A stretch of 64,000 bases of DNA from Uranotaenia lowii (Eukaryota; Arthropoda; Insecta; Diptera; Culicidae): positions 428,029,324 through 428,093,323 of the forward strand of contig NC_073692.1 in the NCBI RefSeq assembly GCF_029784155.1, given 5' to 3'. Under the pieces are notes generated by a model that was given only the letters and a program-made list of their open reading frames with translations, searched no databases and was not told the DNA's origin. Positions 15,301 to 24,048 of the stretch are shown piece by piece (within the stretch, counting starts at the first letter, position 1; each line of letters starts with the position of its first letter). Made by a program: the position numbers and the translations under genes.

Positions 15301-16527
15301 ATTTTAATGATGCAACGAACGATAATTGATAATTTTTGAAGATTTACATATTTTTCTAGGACATGTGAAAGTTGAACTATGGTGAAAACCGTTTGCACTT
15401 GCCCCGGTGTACCTTATATGTAAAAAATTTATGATTTTCATTTGAAAATTCAATTTTGAGTTGAAAGGTTCAATTATCACTCCGCTAAGCTGAAACTTTG
15501 CAATTCTGATCTTAATTGAACTGCATGGGAGTAAAGTCAAAATAATATCAGTATAAATTGGAGTTGAGAGCAGCAATGTAAAAACATACTCACTTGGTGT
15601 CATAGGCCGAGTACCGATCGCCTAGATGGCCATCGAGCAGCATCATCTGTCTGCTATCCGATACGGATACTGCTCGGCAGGGACTCACTGCCGTCCGATA
15701 GTGGCAACTCAACACGACGTGTGACTCATCCTCCTCAACGAACCAGGAAACATCACGTTGGCTTTCTGATGAACATGATAACGTTAGAATAATTGTTAGA
15801 ATCGACTCCCACTAGCCGGGCAAACTTACTCTGCACCTTCACATTAATTATGATTTCAATTTCCTCCATATCACCCCAATATAACGAAAGGCAACGAAAC
15901 CGCGCCTCCTCCCAAGTGATGTCAAACGACTTCGAGCATCCATCGAATATATGATTTTGTTCATCCAGAATGCGACAGAATCGTCTCGAGCTCGGAGGTT
16001 CATCTGGACAAGTGAGAGTGAACGTCGAAGTCGTATCGCTGACTGTAACGTTAATCGAACTAATCGGCTTCGAATCTGACGGGGGAGATAATACCAAATT
16101 GATTAACAGCTTCTAAGATGTCGAGAATGAACAACTCACTTATCACTGTTAATGATAATGATTGCTCGATTGGACTCGAGTTACTATCCAATGCCAACAA
16201 AGACCAAGTGGTTTCCAGACTTTTGCGCACATTCTGAACGCGAATTCCGCATATTTCAGCACTAAACCGTTGGACTTCAGTCACCCCATCGAGTGTGTGG
16301 ATTTGATCACTGTCCAGACTGTAATTGACACCGGCCACCCTCACCGAGCAATGGATCCATCTGTTTGCCTCGCTTAGTTCCGTCGGCACGAGGTAAGCCA
16401 AGAAACCGGCCCCTTCTGTGATCGATAGTTTGTCCGATGGAAAAATGTTGGCACCATCCGAAGACTGCGCACTAAAAACCACCAGACAAAACAAGAACAC
16501 GATCCGAGCTGGCACTGCTGGATTCAT
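319..16527 (-). CDS. Single-pass membrane protein with multiple Ig-like modules (five exons)
   Basis: I join five exons on the minus strand: 16140-16527, 15830-16075, 15594-15765, 540-1303 and 319-473. All junctions are GT-AG and phases agree, giving 574 aa. The start is the ATG at 16527; it opens a signal peptide with a hydrophobic core (residues about 8-20). Cysteine-rich modules follow, with the Ig F-strand pattern Cys-x-Leu-x-Ile...Asp-x-Gly-x-Trp-x-Cys clearest in exon 4 (ICSLEI...RGLW and ECGLEI...FGQWKC). Exon 5 encodes one membrane helix (AILGISISVTIVVCLVGGFF) and a tail of about 25 residues, so the modules should be extracellular. The last intron is 66 bp and the first 64 bp, but the third is 14,290 bp and full of transposons. 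I do not recognise an orthologue with a known role; a cell-surface recognition or adhesion role is inference. A minus-strand TATA-like stretch lies at about 16568-16577. Confidence 0.82.
1304..3031. other. Intron 3 of the Ig-like gene, proximal part
   Basis: No gene is visible. A 23-base near-perfect palindrome (GTGTAGCGAAG, one central base, then its complement) lies at about 1506-1528. About three tandem copies of a 60-67 bp unit beginning CTTGCTGGCAG, with AACAATAATAATAAATGC inside, lie at about 2497-2665. Open frames here are short and repeat-derived. Confidence 0.5.
2497..2665 (+). repeat. Tandem repeat, about three units of 60-67 bp
   Basis: The motif TTGCTGGCAG followed by an AACAATAATAA-type stretch recurs three times. 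The last two units are nearly identical through TTCGTCTTC; the first is diverged. Confidence 0.6.
3024..3500. mobile_element. MITE, possibly hAT-type, 461 bp
   Basis: The ends are inverted repeats: CTGGGGGAGGAAAACTGAA at 3032 and its complement, with one mismatch, ending at 3492. The flanks TTTTTATA (3024-3031) and GTTTTATA (3493-3500) match at 7 of 8 positions, as expected for an 8-bp target-site duplication. No coding capacity is visible. Assignment to hAT rests only on the duplication length. Confidence 0.65.
3501..4340. other. Intron DNA with a 21-bp direct repeat
   Basis: An identical 21-base sequence (AGAGGCAACCTAGGTTCGCT plus C) occurs at 3655-3675 and again at 3708-3728, a 53-bp period. 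Nothing else is recognisable in this stretch. Confidence 0.45.
4341..6100. other. GC-richer, repeat-like intron segment, unclassified
   Basis: This segment is clearly less AT-rich than its surroundings and resembles the untranslated leader of a retroelement, but I find no LTR pair, primer site or conserved coding domain. It has two strong hairpins: CCGCGG arms at about 5054-5085, and a 10-bp perfect stem (AGCTAGAGAA, loop, complement) at about 5132-5155. The open frames do not resemble known proteins. Confidence 0.35.
6145..7070 (-). pseudogene. Degenerate DD37E Tc1/mariner transposase
   Basis: On the minus strand the segment around 6760-6850 still encodes a helix-turn-helix-like stretch (NPNVSDRDLALKIGMSQSYV) before a stop. 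A 191-codon frame at 6145-6720 holds the catalytic core: the first acidic motif MDDETYIKADF, then FWPNLASCHYS, then TVEQYWAIMK. In active relatives of this family the middle motif carries the second catalytic Asp (P-D-L-A-S); here it is Asn. With the frame breaks at the N-terminal side and the missing C-terminus, the copy cannot encode an active enzyme. Spacing to the final Glu fits the DD37E group described from mosquitoes. I did not find convincing terminal repeats. Confidence 0.8.
7480..8248. mobile_element. MITE with CACTGCAAAAAATC ends, 769 bp
   Basis: The left end CACTGCAAAAAATC at 7480 is repeated in inverted form ending at 8248. The next bases also agree loosely (CACTTATA against CACATATA). 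The motif CACATATA or CACATAA recurs several times inside. The target-site duplication is unclear, so boundaries are good but the superfamily is open. Confidence 0.6.
8470..9478. mobile_element. Foldback MITE with about 408-bp inverted arms
   Basis: The arm at 8472-8880 is repeated in inverted orientation at 9069-9476 with only scattered mismatches (I estimate well over 90 percent identity by eye). A 188-bp spacer lies between. Both ends are CAGTACCGTTCATAATTGTA and are flanked by TA (8470-8471 and 9477-9478), the target duplication of Tc1/mariner elements. There is no transposase. A transcript across it would fold into one long hairpin. Confidence 0.88.
9600..11165 (-). pseudogene. RTE-clade LINE fragment (reverse transcriptase), degenerate
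   Basis: Minus-strand frames read in order from 11165 downward. First comes RRLSGTRTNARIPLKNR, then a palm segment with LLVFVDSEKAFDRRNHENIW. ADDIVLLAQRQQHMQSKFDD holds the catalytic AxDD motif. Next are VGLKINVGKTKSM and ECFQYLGSQITPDGSTKKD, and finally the terminal domain with YIIRAWWSGNWI. These are recognisable RTE signatures of mosquito genomes. Frameshifts separate the pieces and the 5' endonuclease part is absent, so this is a truncated dead copy, as is usual for LINE insertions. Confidence 0.85.
11228..12027. mobile_element. DNA element with reiterated CATAACAGTCCCATA motif, 800 bp
   Basis: The ends are inverted: TGCCCCTACTCGCATAACAG at 11228 and the complement of TGCCCCTACTTTCATAACAG ending at 12027. 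The core CATAACAGTCCCATA recurs inside at about 11399 and 11790 and inverted at about 11748. No coding region or clear target-site duplication is visible. It sits between two RTE fragments. Confidence 0.6.
12040..13925 (+). pseudogene. Second RTE LINE fragment, plus strand, split by a DNA transposon
   Basis: Plus-strand sequence before 12307 encodes remnants of the same RTE motif block as the neighbouring fragment (QITPDGGIKKDIETRI, FAFASLQ). Sequence from 13660 continues it (NRCLR-like region, then the C-terminal segment), ending near 13905-13922 in the GTAA-type tail typical of RTE 3' ends. Deleting 12308-13653 and one TSD copy restores continuity with RTE sequence. Stops and frameshifts are numerous. 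Confidence 0.75.
12302..13659 (+). mobile_element. DNA transposon inserted in the RTE copy, 1346 bp, 6-bp TSD
   Basis: The insertion has ends AGGCACTTGGGATCAGAGGG at 12308 and the complement of AGGCGCTTAGGATCAGAGGG ending at 13653, flanked by CATTTG (12302-12307 and 13654-13659). GGGTGCAAGTG, part of the end, is repeated inside at about 12490, 13395 and 13425. A plus-strand frame at 12858-13073 encodes HICRCSCESIKEEERLKVF and FSELG. That resembles a Cys-x-Cys, EEER...F..LG module I associate with several arthropod transposon-related proteins, but I cannot name the family. An AATAAA stretch follows near 13281. The six-base duplication does not fit Tc1/mariner, hAT or piggyBac. Confidence 0.7.
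14446..15416. mobile_element. DNA element with reiterated GGGGCAAGTGCAAAC motif, 967 bp
   Basis: The ends AGGTACACCGGGGCAAGTGC (14448) and its complement (ending 15414) are flanked by TA. Variants of CGGGGCAAGTGCAAAC recur at about 14817, 14843 and 15201 and inverted at about 15180. No open frame is convincing. TA flanks suggest a Tc1/mariner-type target. Confidence 0.72.
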
Positions 16528-17129
16528 CCTTGGAGAGTGGCGAATCACACGGATCGACGCGATTCTAAATATAAATTGGCACGCGCCAAATCAGTCGAAC
16601 TTCAGAGTGGAAAATTGCCAACCGAACGATACGAAGGCTCGTATCCGAATGATAAGTAGGTGACAAAAGTTGTTACAATGCAGCGATCATCAGCTAACCG
16701 ATACAGAGGCAAATGAAATGAGTGAACAAGAAACGAATACCTATTACGTGCCAATCGTGGACAACAATCGTTTGTTCTTTGGCAGCTAATCTTTTTTTTT
16801 GTGATTAGAATTAAATCAGCCAAGGATTCTGTGCATAGATGTTTAATCGCAATTTCAAGAGCAAGATATCAATTGGTCGCTGAACAATAGTTTAAAATTG
16901 TTCATTTAAACAAGCTCACCGTTAATAACACTAGTTTACAAAATTTAAAAAAAATCGTGAACTTTATTGACCGACCTATACTTTTGATGTGAAATCGGGC
17001 GCTGAATCCGAAAATGAAATTCAAAATATTCTCAGTAGAACAGTTTATGAGTTATGCTCCCAATATGAAAATAAAAAAAAATAAAAAAAGGACTTTACTT
17101 AGAGTAAAATATCTCGGACTGCATAACAG
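16528..17129. other. Upstream region of the Ig-like gene
   Basis: Intergenic AT-rich DNA. The proximal 60 bases should hold the promoter of the minus-strand Ig-like gene (TATA-like bases at 16568-16577). Nothing else is recognisable. Confidence 0.35.
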
Positions 17130-18202
17130 TATACTCAGGTTTTTTTACGCGGTATTTCGTCCCGCGTAAAAAAAACCCGCGTAAACAAAAAACCGCGTTA
17201 ATTCGAAAATCCGCGTAAAAAAAACCGCGTTAATTCGAAAATCCGCGTAAAAAAACCGCGTTAATTCGAAAATCCGCGTAAAAAAAAACCTCGTTAATTC
17301 GAAAAACCGCGTAAAAAACTATTTTAATTAAAAAATTCGCGCGAAAAAGCACGTTACTAAAAAAAACGCGTAAAAACCATGATTATTTGAAAATTTGCGT
17401 ACAATGATAGTTTATTTTTAAGATAAAAAACAAAATCAATTAGATTAATGGAACAGTAGAATATAGTAGAATATAGATCGTCTGATGTCTCATGTCTCAG
17501 GTCTCATGTCTTAGGTCACATATCCCAGGTCTCATGTCTCATGTCTCAGGTCTCAGGTCTCATGTCTCATGTCTCAGGTCTCATGTCTCAGGTCTCAAGT
17601 CTCATGTCTCATGTCCATGTCTCAGGTCTCATGTCTCATGTCTCAGGTCTCATGTCTCATGTCTCAGGTCTCAGGTCTCATGTCTCATGTCTCAGGTCTC
17701 AGGTCTCAAGTCTCATGTCTCATGTCTCATGTCTCAGGTCTCATGTCTCATGTCTCATGTCTCATGTCTCATGTCTCATATCTCAGGTCTCAGGTCTCAT
17801 GTCTTATGTCTTATGTCTCATGTCTCAGGTCTCATGTCTCAGGTCTCATGTCTCATGTCACAGGTCTCATGTCTCAGGTATCATATCTCAGGTCTCAGGT
17901 TTCATGTCTCTGGTCTCATGTCTCATGTCTCAGGTCTCAGATCTCAGGTCTCAGGTCTCAGGTCTCAGGTCTCAGGTCTCAGGTCTCAGGTCTTATGGCT
18001 CATGTATCACGTTCTTAGTCTCAGAGCTAAAATATTCCCAACTACAAAAAGATTCTAAGTGTTTTCCTTTGAAAAAGTCTTAGAATATTTTCTCTCAAAA
18101 ACCGCGTTAATTCGAAAATCCGCGTAAAAAAAACCGCGTTAATTCGAAAATCCGCGTAAAAAAAATCGTGTAAAAAAACCGCGTAAAAAAAACCTCAGTG
18201 TA
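17130..18202. mobile_element. MITE with CGCGTAAAAA repeats and an internal minisatellite
   Basis: The ends CAGGTTTTTTTACGCGG (left, from 17136) and the inverted equivalent at 18160-18200 are flanked by TA (17130-17131, 18201-18202). Next to each end lie tandem units of about 32-33 bp made of CCGCGTTAATTCGAAAATC plus CGCGTAAAA. The centre is replaced by the minisatellite at 17485-18020. There is no coding capacity. Confidence 0.7.
17485..18020 (+). repeat. 7-bp minisatellite (TCTCATG / TCTCAGG), about 75 units
   Basis: The array alternates TCTCATG and TCTCAGG units in irregular order with few substitutions. The 7-bp unit keeps several plus-strand frames open, which yields long but meaningless Ser/Leu/Val/His-rich reading frames. 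It sits inside the MITE above. Confidence 0.93.
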
Positions 18203-20969
18203 ATTTGAAATCTCTATTATTAAAGGTGAATAAATTTGTTCCAATCTACCAAACATTTATGGTCGGTTTGCGAAATTCGACATGACCAAATGCCACCCCA
18301 ATGAGGATATATCGTCAAATGTTAAACGTATCCAACCAAACTTTTTGCAACTTTTTTTTTTATTAAATTTTTTTCAGAGTCTCCCTAGGGATTTTTTCAA
18401 AGGCTGAAGTTTATATGCCCTTTTTCAATTTAAAAATATAGTTTTTAAAATTGATTCGAAACCTTTAAAAGAAGAAGATACTGTTATTCATTATTTTGAA
18501 TTATTAGCTAACTAGAGTTTTTTTTTTGTTAGAAACTACACCTTGCCTTGGAATTTTCACTATCGATTTTGAAATTTATGCATTTTATCAATTAAAAAAA
18601 TCTAAAAATTTGATTGTGTGTTTCTCGTTTTTGAATGCATTTATAAACTTGTTCTTAGTTTGAAAAAAAAACTAAGTAGTTTCACAACTGGACTTGAAGA
18701 AAGCTGGAAAACTTTTTTTTATATCTGAATTGAGGTGCTTAGAGTGAGAAGGATCTAAGTGCCCAAATAATAGAAAACGCACTTCAAAGTTGTTTAGGTG
18801 CTCGATTTTTTATATATTTTAAATTTGAGTTGTTTTAATTCAATTAGAAAAGTGTTTAAACATTGAAAAATATTTGAGTTTTAAACTAGATGTAAATAAA
18901 GATACGAAGAATCGATTTATATACTTAATCAAAATCGATGGTTTTTCAACTTACATCCTTCTTGTTCTGAGGGCTTCATTTTCATTAGATTTTTTCCCCA
19001 ATTTTTATTATAATTAGAGGGCATCCATTTATTACGTAAAACTCTTAGAGGGGGGAGGGGATAAGCTCCGAATGATGACATAAGGGAGAGCTATCACAAT
19101 ACATCAGATCTGAAATTGAAATAAGCTTGCCAGATTGCCCAGTTCTATCCGGATTTGCCCAGATATTTAATACAAAATTTGGGAAAAGTCCGGTCCGGCC
19201 CTAGTGCTCGGGTTTCATTGAAAAAAGCCCGGATTTTGCCCGGATTTATCTACCTTTTTCCAAATCGAACTAAAAAAAACAAAAAGCATTGTAGTTTTTT
19301 TTAACTTATGAGTCGTCCAAAACGATTTTTTTCATCAAAATTTTTAAAAATAATCATAAAAGGTTTTGTCGAAGCCCAAAATACGATTTAAAATCTGCTG
19401 ATAAGTTTAGATGAAAAAAAAATTTTCAAGATTTTTTTCAAGATTTTTGTTTAGTAGTTCCTGAGTATTTAGCAAATTTGATGTTAATTCGACAATTTTG
19501 GAATAAAATGCTCAGATTTTGCCAGGTTTTTATATGAAATAGCCCGGATTTGTCCGGCCCGAATGCGTGCTGACTACATTCTGGCAACCTTAGTTTAAAA
19601 GCTATAAACTTCAACAAGATTGATACTGGCTTGTATCAGTTCCTCTTCCAAAGATTTTGGTAGCGACTTTCCTAAGTTCGAACTGCATTCCAGTGAAATA
19701 ACCTTTGGGAAACCTGATGTTAATCATTTGTTCAAATTCATTTGGTAAGAAAAAACTATCATGTTAAAACCTTTTTTTGAACCTTCCAAAATTAAAATTC
19801 AAAAATACCAAAAAATGGGGAGGGGGGGAATTTTTATGTAAATGGAAAATTATAATAAAATTTAAGATAAGAGCTAACTTATTCGAAATGTGGAAACCCA
19901 CCAGCATTACGCATCTGCAAATTACCTCACACCCCTGGTCGGCTGTTTCAGATTTCATTTATCGATGTTTCGTGATAGAGACAGTTTCGATCCAGTGTGA
20001 AAATGAGAAGACGGTTCCAATTTTATCCACAAGATCATCATCTGTCTTGCATTCTATCTATGTATCTAAGACCCATCCCGAACCACCTGCGGTACATAAT
20101 TTTGATTTAACTATCGATGTAGGCAACAACAATTGCTAGTGGGAGAGAGGGGGAGTGAGAAACTCAACCAGAACCGTTTGCTCCAAAAATAATCACTAAT
20201 CTGTTTTTTGCTCCAAATTCGTTGGTCTCTTTTTTATTTGGTAAAAATACCTTTGTTTGTCAAATAAAAGTTGCTTTTCAGAAAATTGTTGCAACAACAT
20301 CATACCGTTTATAATGTTGTAAACAAATCTTCCAAATGTTCTGCTTTTTAGAGATGGGTGGTAATTTTACTATTTTCCGTAAAATAAAAAGTATAATCAG
20401 ATTTAAGGGGTCTCAACAGCTACATTTAAAACTTTATTAAATTTTTTGTGCTTTCCGATGAGGAGAAAAAAAATCATATCAAGATGAGATATTTTGATAT
20501 TCAATTTATTTCTATCTCAATGAGTTATAATTTAGTACTCGTAGGTGTTACCACGTGCAATCATAGTAATCCAATTAACGAATTAGGTCAAATCATAGCA
20601 ATCAGGATTGTTAGGTCGACTGAAAAGATTTCACATTCATTCTGTAATCACCATTTGAAGAATAAAGTCATATTCAACAAACTCTCTTAGTGAATACAAA
20701 GGGAAGTTTCTTTGATTCTGGGACAAATAAAATTTCCTTTGTTTCTAATCTGTTTTCCTTTATTTCAAAGAATTTTTCACCTTTGAAATTAAACAACAAT
20801 TTTTTTTTGCAAAAATCGGGGAATTGGTGGAAAAAAATCAGGCTAAGATAACGTAACGGAAATTTCGCTAAAAGTGATGACCTTTTTTTTTGGTCACCGC
20901 TCCTCATTTTTTCTCTAATATGTGTTGTGAGCATAATTCTACTGAATCAAAGCACTCGACAGATTCCCT
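18203..20969. other. Intergenic AT-rich DNA with decayed repeats
   Basis: No gene is supported. Segment 19120-19595 has CCCGGATTTGCCCGG-like repeats and weak inverted ends (TTGCCAGA...TCTGGCAA), which suggests an old hAT-like MITE. A frame of about 120 codons at 19777-20139 has no recognisable motif. Poly-T runs are frequent. Confidence 0.4.
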
Positions 20970-21117
20970 TTAACACGTTCGTCGCCACGTCACCCATATA
21001 TGGGTGACGGCTCTCTTAAGCAAGGTTGCCGCTCAGTTCTGCCACGCGTTGTAAATCTGAAGCTCTCTCGCTTTACTTTCATGCTCTGAGATTTTTTTTG
21101 GGCGACGAACGTGTTAA
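20970..21117. mobile_element. Short TTAA-flanked MITE (piggyBac-like target)
   Basis: Inverted ends CACGTTCGTCGCC and GGCGACGAACGTG enclose about 140 bp and are flanked on both sides by TTAA (20970-20973 and 21114-21117). TTAA is the target of piggyBac-type elements; the ends themselves do not prove the family. GTCACCCATATATGGGTGAC at 20989-21008 is a perfect palindrome inside it. Confidence 0.75.
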
Positions 21118-21533
21118 TTCCCTTTTTTAAATAAGAATTCAAGGGAATCTTTCGGTTGCTTTGATTCAGCCACATTTCCACTTTTTCACTTCAGCAGTTG
21201 TACCTAATCCAGTTCCTTACTACCCAGTTTCAAAAATCGCAAAAATCAGGCAAAATCAGGCATATTTTCCAAAATCAGGCAAATTCAATGGCTTATCAGG
21301 TTGTAAGACAGGGCCCCGAAAAATCAGGCAATGCCTGAAAAATCATCCATATTGGCATCTCTGTTCACGTGTAATTTTCTACCCGTTTGTTAGGTAACTT
21401 ATTGTATCTTTTTACCTATTTAAGAATTGGAACAACCAAGTCCAACATCCAATTTAAGCGGGTTGCTTAAAGCAATGCGGTGGTCCAGTGTCTCCTTTTG
21501 AGAGATTAACTGTGCCACGGATTCGTTTTCAAC
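21118..21533. repeat. AATCAGGCA-rich tandem-like segment
   Basis: AAATCAGGCA recurs at least four times between 21238 and 21340, and GGCAATGCCTGA is nearby. It ends in a CAGAGATGCCA-like inverted motif, so it may be a remnant of an hAT-type MITE. No gene is visible. Confidence 0.4.
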
Positions 21534-23007
21534 ATCACAAACTGTATCTTCCACCGTACCCTAAGTTGCAATGGGTTAACGGCTGCGGTGTGTATGTTTG
21601 TGAAAATGATAGATCAAACCATCATTTTCCTGACAGTGTCGTTACACACAATCTTGTTAAACATGGTGTCATAATATGGCCTAAATTAGAAGAGGAGCTG
21701 GACATCTTTATTAAGTTTAAATTCAGCAGTAGGTTCAAATATGTCTATTTTTTCATGATCCATGTTGATAAGATGAATGGGAGTTAAAACACTTGCCCTC
21801 CCTTCCGCAGAACAATCGCAACATTTGGTAGTGAAAGTATCACAATTTACCATAATAAAAGTTGATACTTTCAATAGGGCATAATTCGTTTGGTTAGATA
21901 GTTAGTTGGTTTAGTCTTATAGAATTAAAAATAGTGAAAACGTGCTAGAAGTATTACGATGTTAGGTAAAGATTATGGTATTCGCCTCCCCAATGCTCTA
22001 GTAAGTGTGTATTTGCGGTTTATGAATTTCGTTGGCTTATTCTTAAATCAAGCATTTTACAAGAACTAGAGGCTCATTGGATGGAAATGCTGTTCTTGAA
22101 GAATGTTATATTTCATTTGGTTAGACGTTTTTTTTTCTCTTTTTATTAAATTATTCACTTTTAGCAGATTTTTACGTTTTTCGGTTAGGTTTGAAATTCA
22201 TCTATGGAAGTATTTAATAGAATGTACGGTTTTGAATAATGACAATGAGTAGATAGTCCAAATCACTGATTTCGGGCATTTTGCAGTAGGCACACGGTAT
22301 ATTTTAATAGAACCCCTATGTAGACTTAGCATAGTTTGTCAGAGAGGTTGACCAGAATAAGTGATTAGGTTTTAGAAAAACAGCATTGTGCATTTCCAGT
22401 TCTTTTGATAAGTAGACGATATCGATAAAGATACTAAAGCTAGATTATTACTGGTTTGAGCTAGGCTTCATATTATATATTGATAGATAAAATGAACTAA
22501 TATCCTATTTTTCTTTTTTTTTTCTTTTCTTTTCTTTTTTATATTTCTTTTCATGTGACCTTTTGATAATGACGAACGAGCCTTCAAGCTATATCCTCTC
22601 AACATTGGACCCCTAAGATGGTTTCGAATCCCAAGGAGAGTTCTATAACATGGTGAGAGCGTTCCATTTTATTTTATTGTTTTCAATTATATATAAATAC
22701 TGTAGTTAGTTTCGTTGGGATTAATTAAGCGACCTGTCTCAAACCGCCAACGTTATTCCTCCAACTGGTATCATGAGGGGTTAGTTCACTATCTTGTTCT
22801 GCTTTAAGTTCATATTCATCCGAAGTGGACTTAAGGAAGTGCAAGATGGTATAGCCAACGTCTCAAGATCGCTTACTATTCTAAGCTGCCTACTCTAAAC
22901 TTTTATTTCCCTGACCCCTCTACCCACATTTCCTTTTCAGCGTCAGCTTCTCACAGCTATTTAAACGCCACAAAAAAAAAAAAAAATATCACAAACTGTA
23001 TCTTCCA
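21534..23007 (+). mobile_element. Retroposed insertion, 1.43 kb, 20-bp TSD and poly(A)
   Basis: The 20-base sequence ATCACAAACTGTATCTTCCA occurs at 21534-21553 and again at 22988-23007. A run of about 15 A immediately precedes the second copy. This is the signature of target-primed reverse transcription on the plus strand. The inserted 1.43 kb has only short open frames, none recognisable. It could be a 5'-truncated LINE 3' end, a long SINE or a processed non-coding transcript. Confidence 0.8.
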
Positions 23008-23340
23008 GCAATAATTATGCTATCATTTCAAGCGGAGGCGCAATAAGAATTGAATTTTTATAAACAAAAATAGATTATTGAAGGACGATAACAGGTGTAG
23101 TTTATATTATGGTTATCATAACTAAATGATGTTGAAGATTCATGAATTTGGCTTAAAATAATTCGCTTATATTGGATGTTGCTGAAAGCATTGAATTTTT
23201 CAATCAAAAACCAGTTATTCTCTTGAACGGAGACTCCGGATCAGGTCACACTTGGTTGTTCAATTTCTTAGGTAAAAAGTAATACAATTATTTACCTGAC
23301 AATACCCAGAATCGGGTAGAAAATAATAAAGCTGGTTGTG

Positions 23341-23417
23341 GGTTGCAATGCCGCAACCCGTGGTGTAGAGGACAGCCTTCAAGTCTTCTAAGCCAGCGGG
23401 TATGAGATCGAATTCCG
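23341..23417 (+). repeat. tRNA-like SINE head, interrupted
   Basis: CCCGTGGTGTAGAGGACAGC, then TCTTCTAAG, then GAGATCGAATTCC resemble box A, anticodon arm and box B of a tRNA-Arg(TCT). The sequence continues at 28324 (CATACGGCAATAAC) once the nested transposons are removed. The box B has an extra base and the arms do not pair well, so a SINE is more likely than a working tRNA. Confidence 0.4.
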
Positions 23418-24048
23418 GTCACGGCCAGCGTTGCCACATTTAAATCTGTATTTTCGAGCCAAAATATCTTTTTAATCTGTATAAAATCTCAAAAATCTGT
23501 ACACAGAAAAAAATAATGACTATTACGTGTCATTGAATATGCTGCCCTCTAAAGTAAAACGAACTGTAATTCGAGAAACATGTCATTTTCAATCAACTCA
23601 TTTGAAAGTCCATTGAAAATCATTTGAAATTACAGCAAATGTCCGGTAACAAAAAGGAGCATGATATTTACTGTAATTTTACAGGTTGAAAAATAATTCT
23701 ATGATGATAAATTACGTGGCGTCCATTAATTTTCAGTTACAAATAAAAAAAATAAAAGCCTGGCATCACATGCACACAATCGAAACGTCAAAAGCGCGCG
23801 CGCAGACGGTTTATTTTGTTTTGTTGTTTTGGTTTCGATTCTTTCTGTACTGCGGTGTTTCGGGCCAGTACCATTCACTGAAAGAAGTACTGGCTCGCTA
23901 ATGTGGTTCGAGAAAGCAAAATTTCCTGCCCGGAGTAAGTGTGGAAGCAGTTCAGGTGAATATATTTCCAGCAAATGAGTACCAATTCCAATGAAATTTT
24001 CCGTTTCAGTAGTATGTTTTCCGCAGTGCGCCCTCCAGCTTGATTGGG

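Noticed and set aside
17160..17345. CRISPR-like array of spaced repeats
   Set aside because: The units are contiguous MITE terminal repeats without unique spacers, in a eukaryotic genome.
17492..18083. Three overlapping plus-strand frames rich in Ser, Val, His and Leu
   Set aside because: All come from a 7-bp minisatellite that keeps several frames open.
19777..20139. 120-codon plus-strand frame
   Set aside because: Composition is that of AT-rich noncoding DNA and no motif or neighbour supports it.
23345..23417. Functional tRNA-Arg gene
   Set aside because: Acceptor and T arms do not pair, box B has an extra base and the sequence continues as a SINE-like tail beyond the transposon stack.
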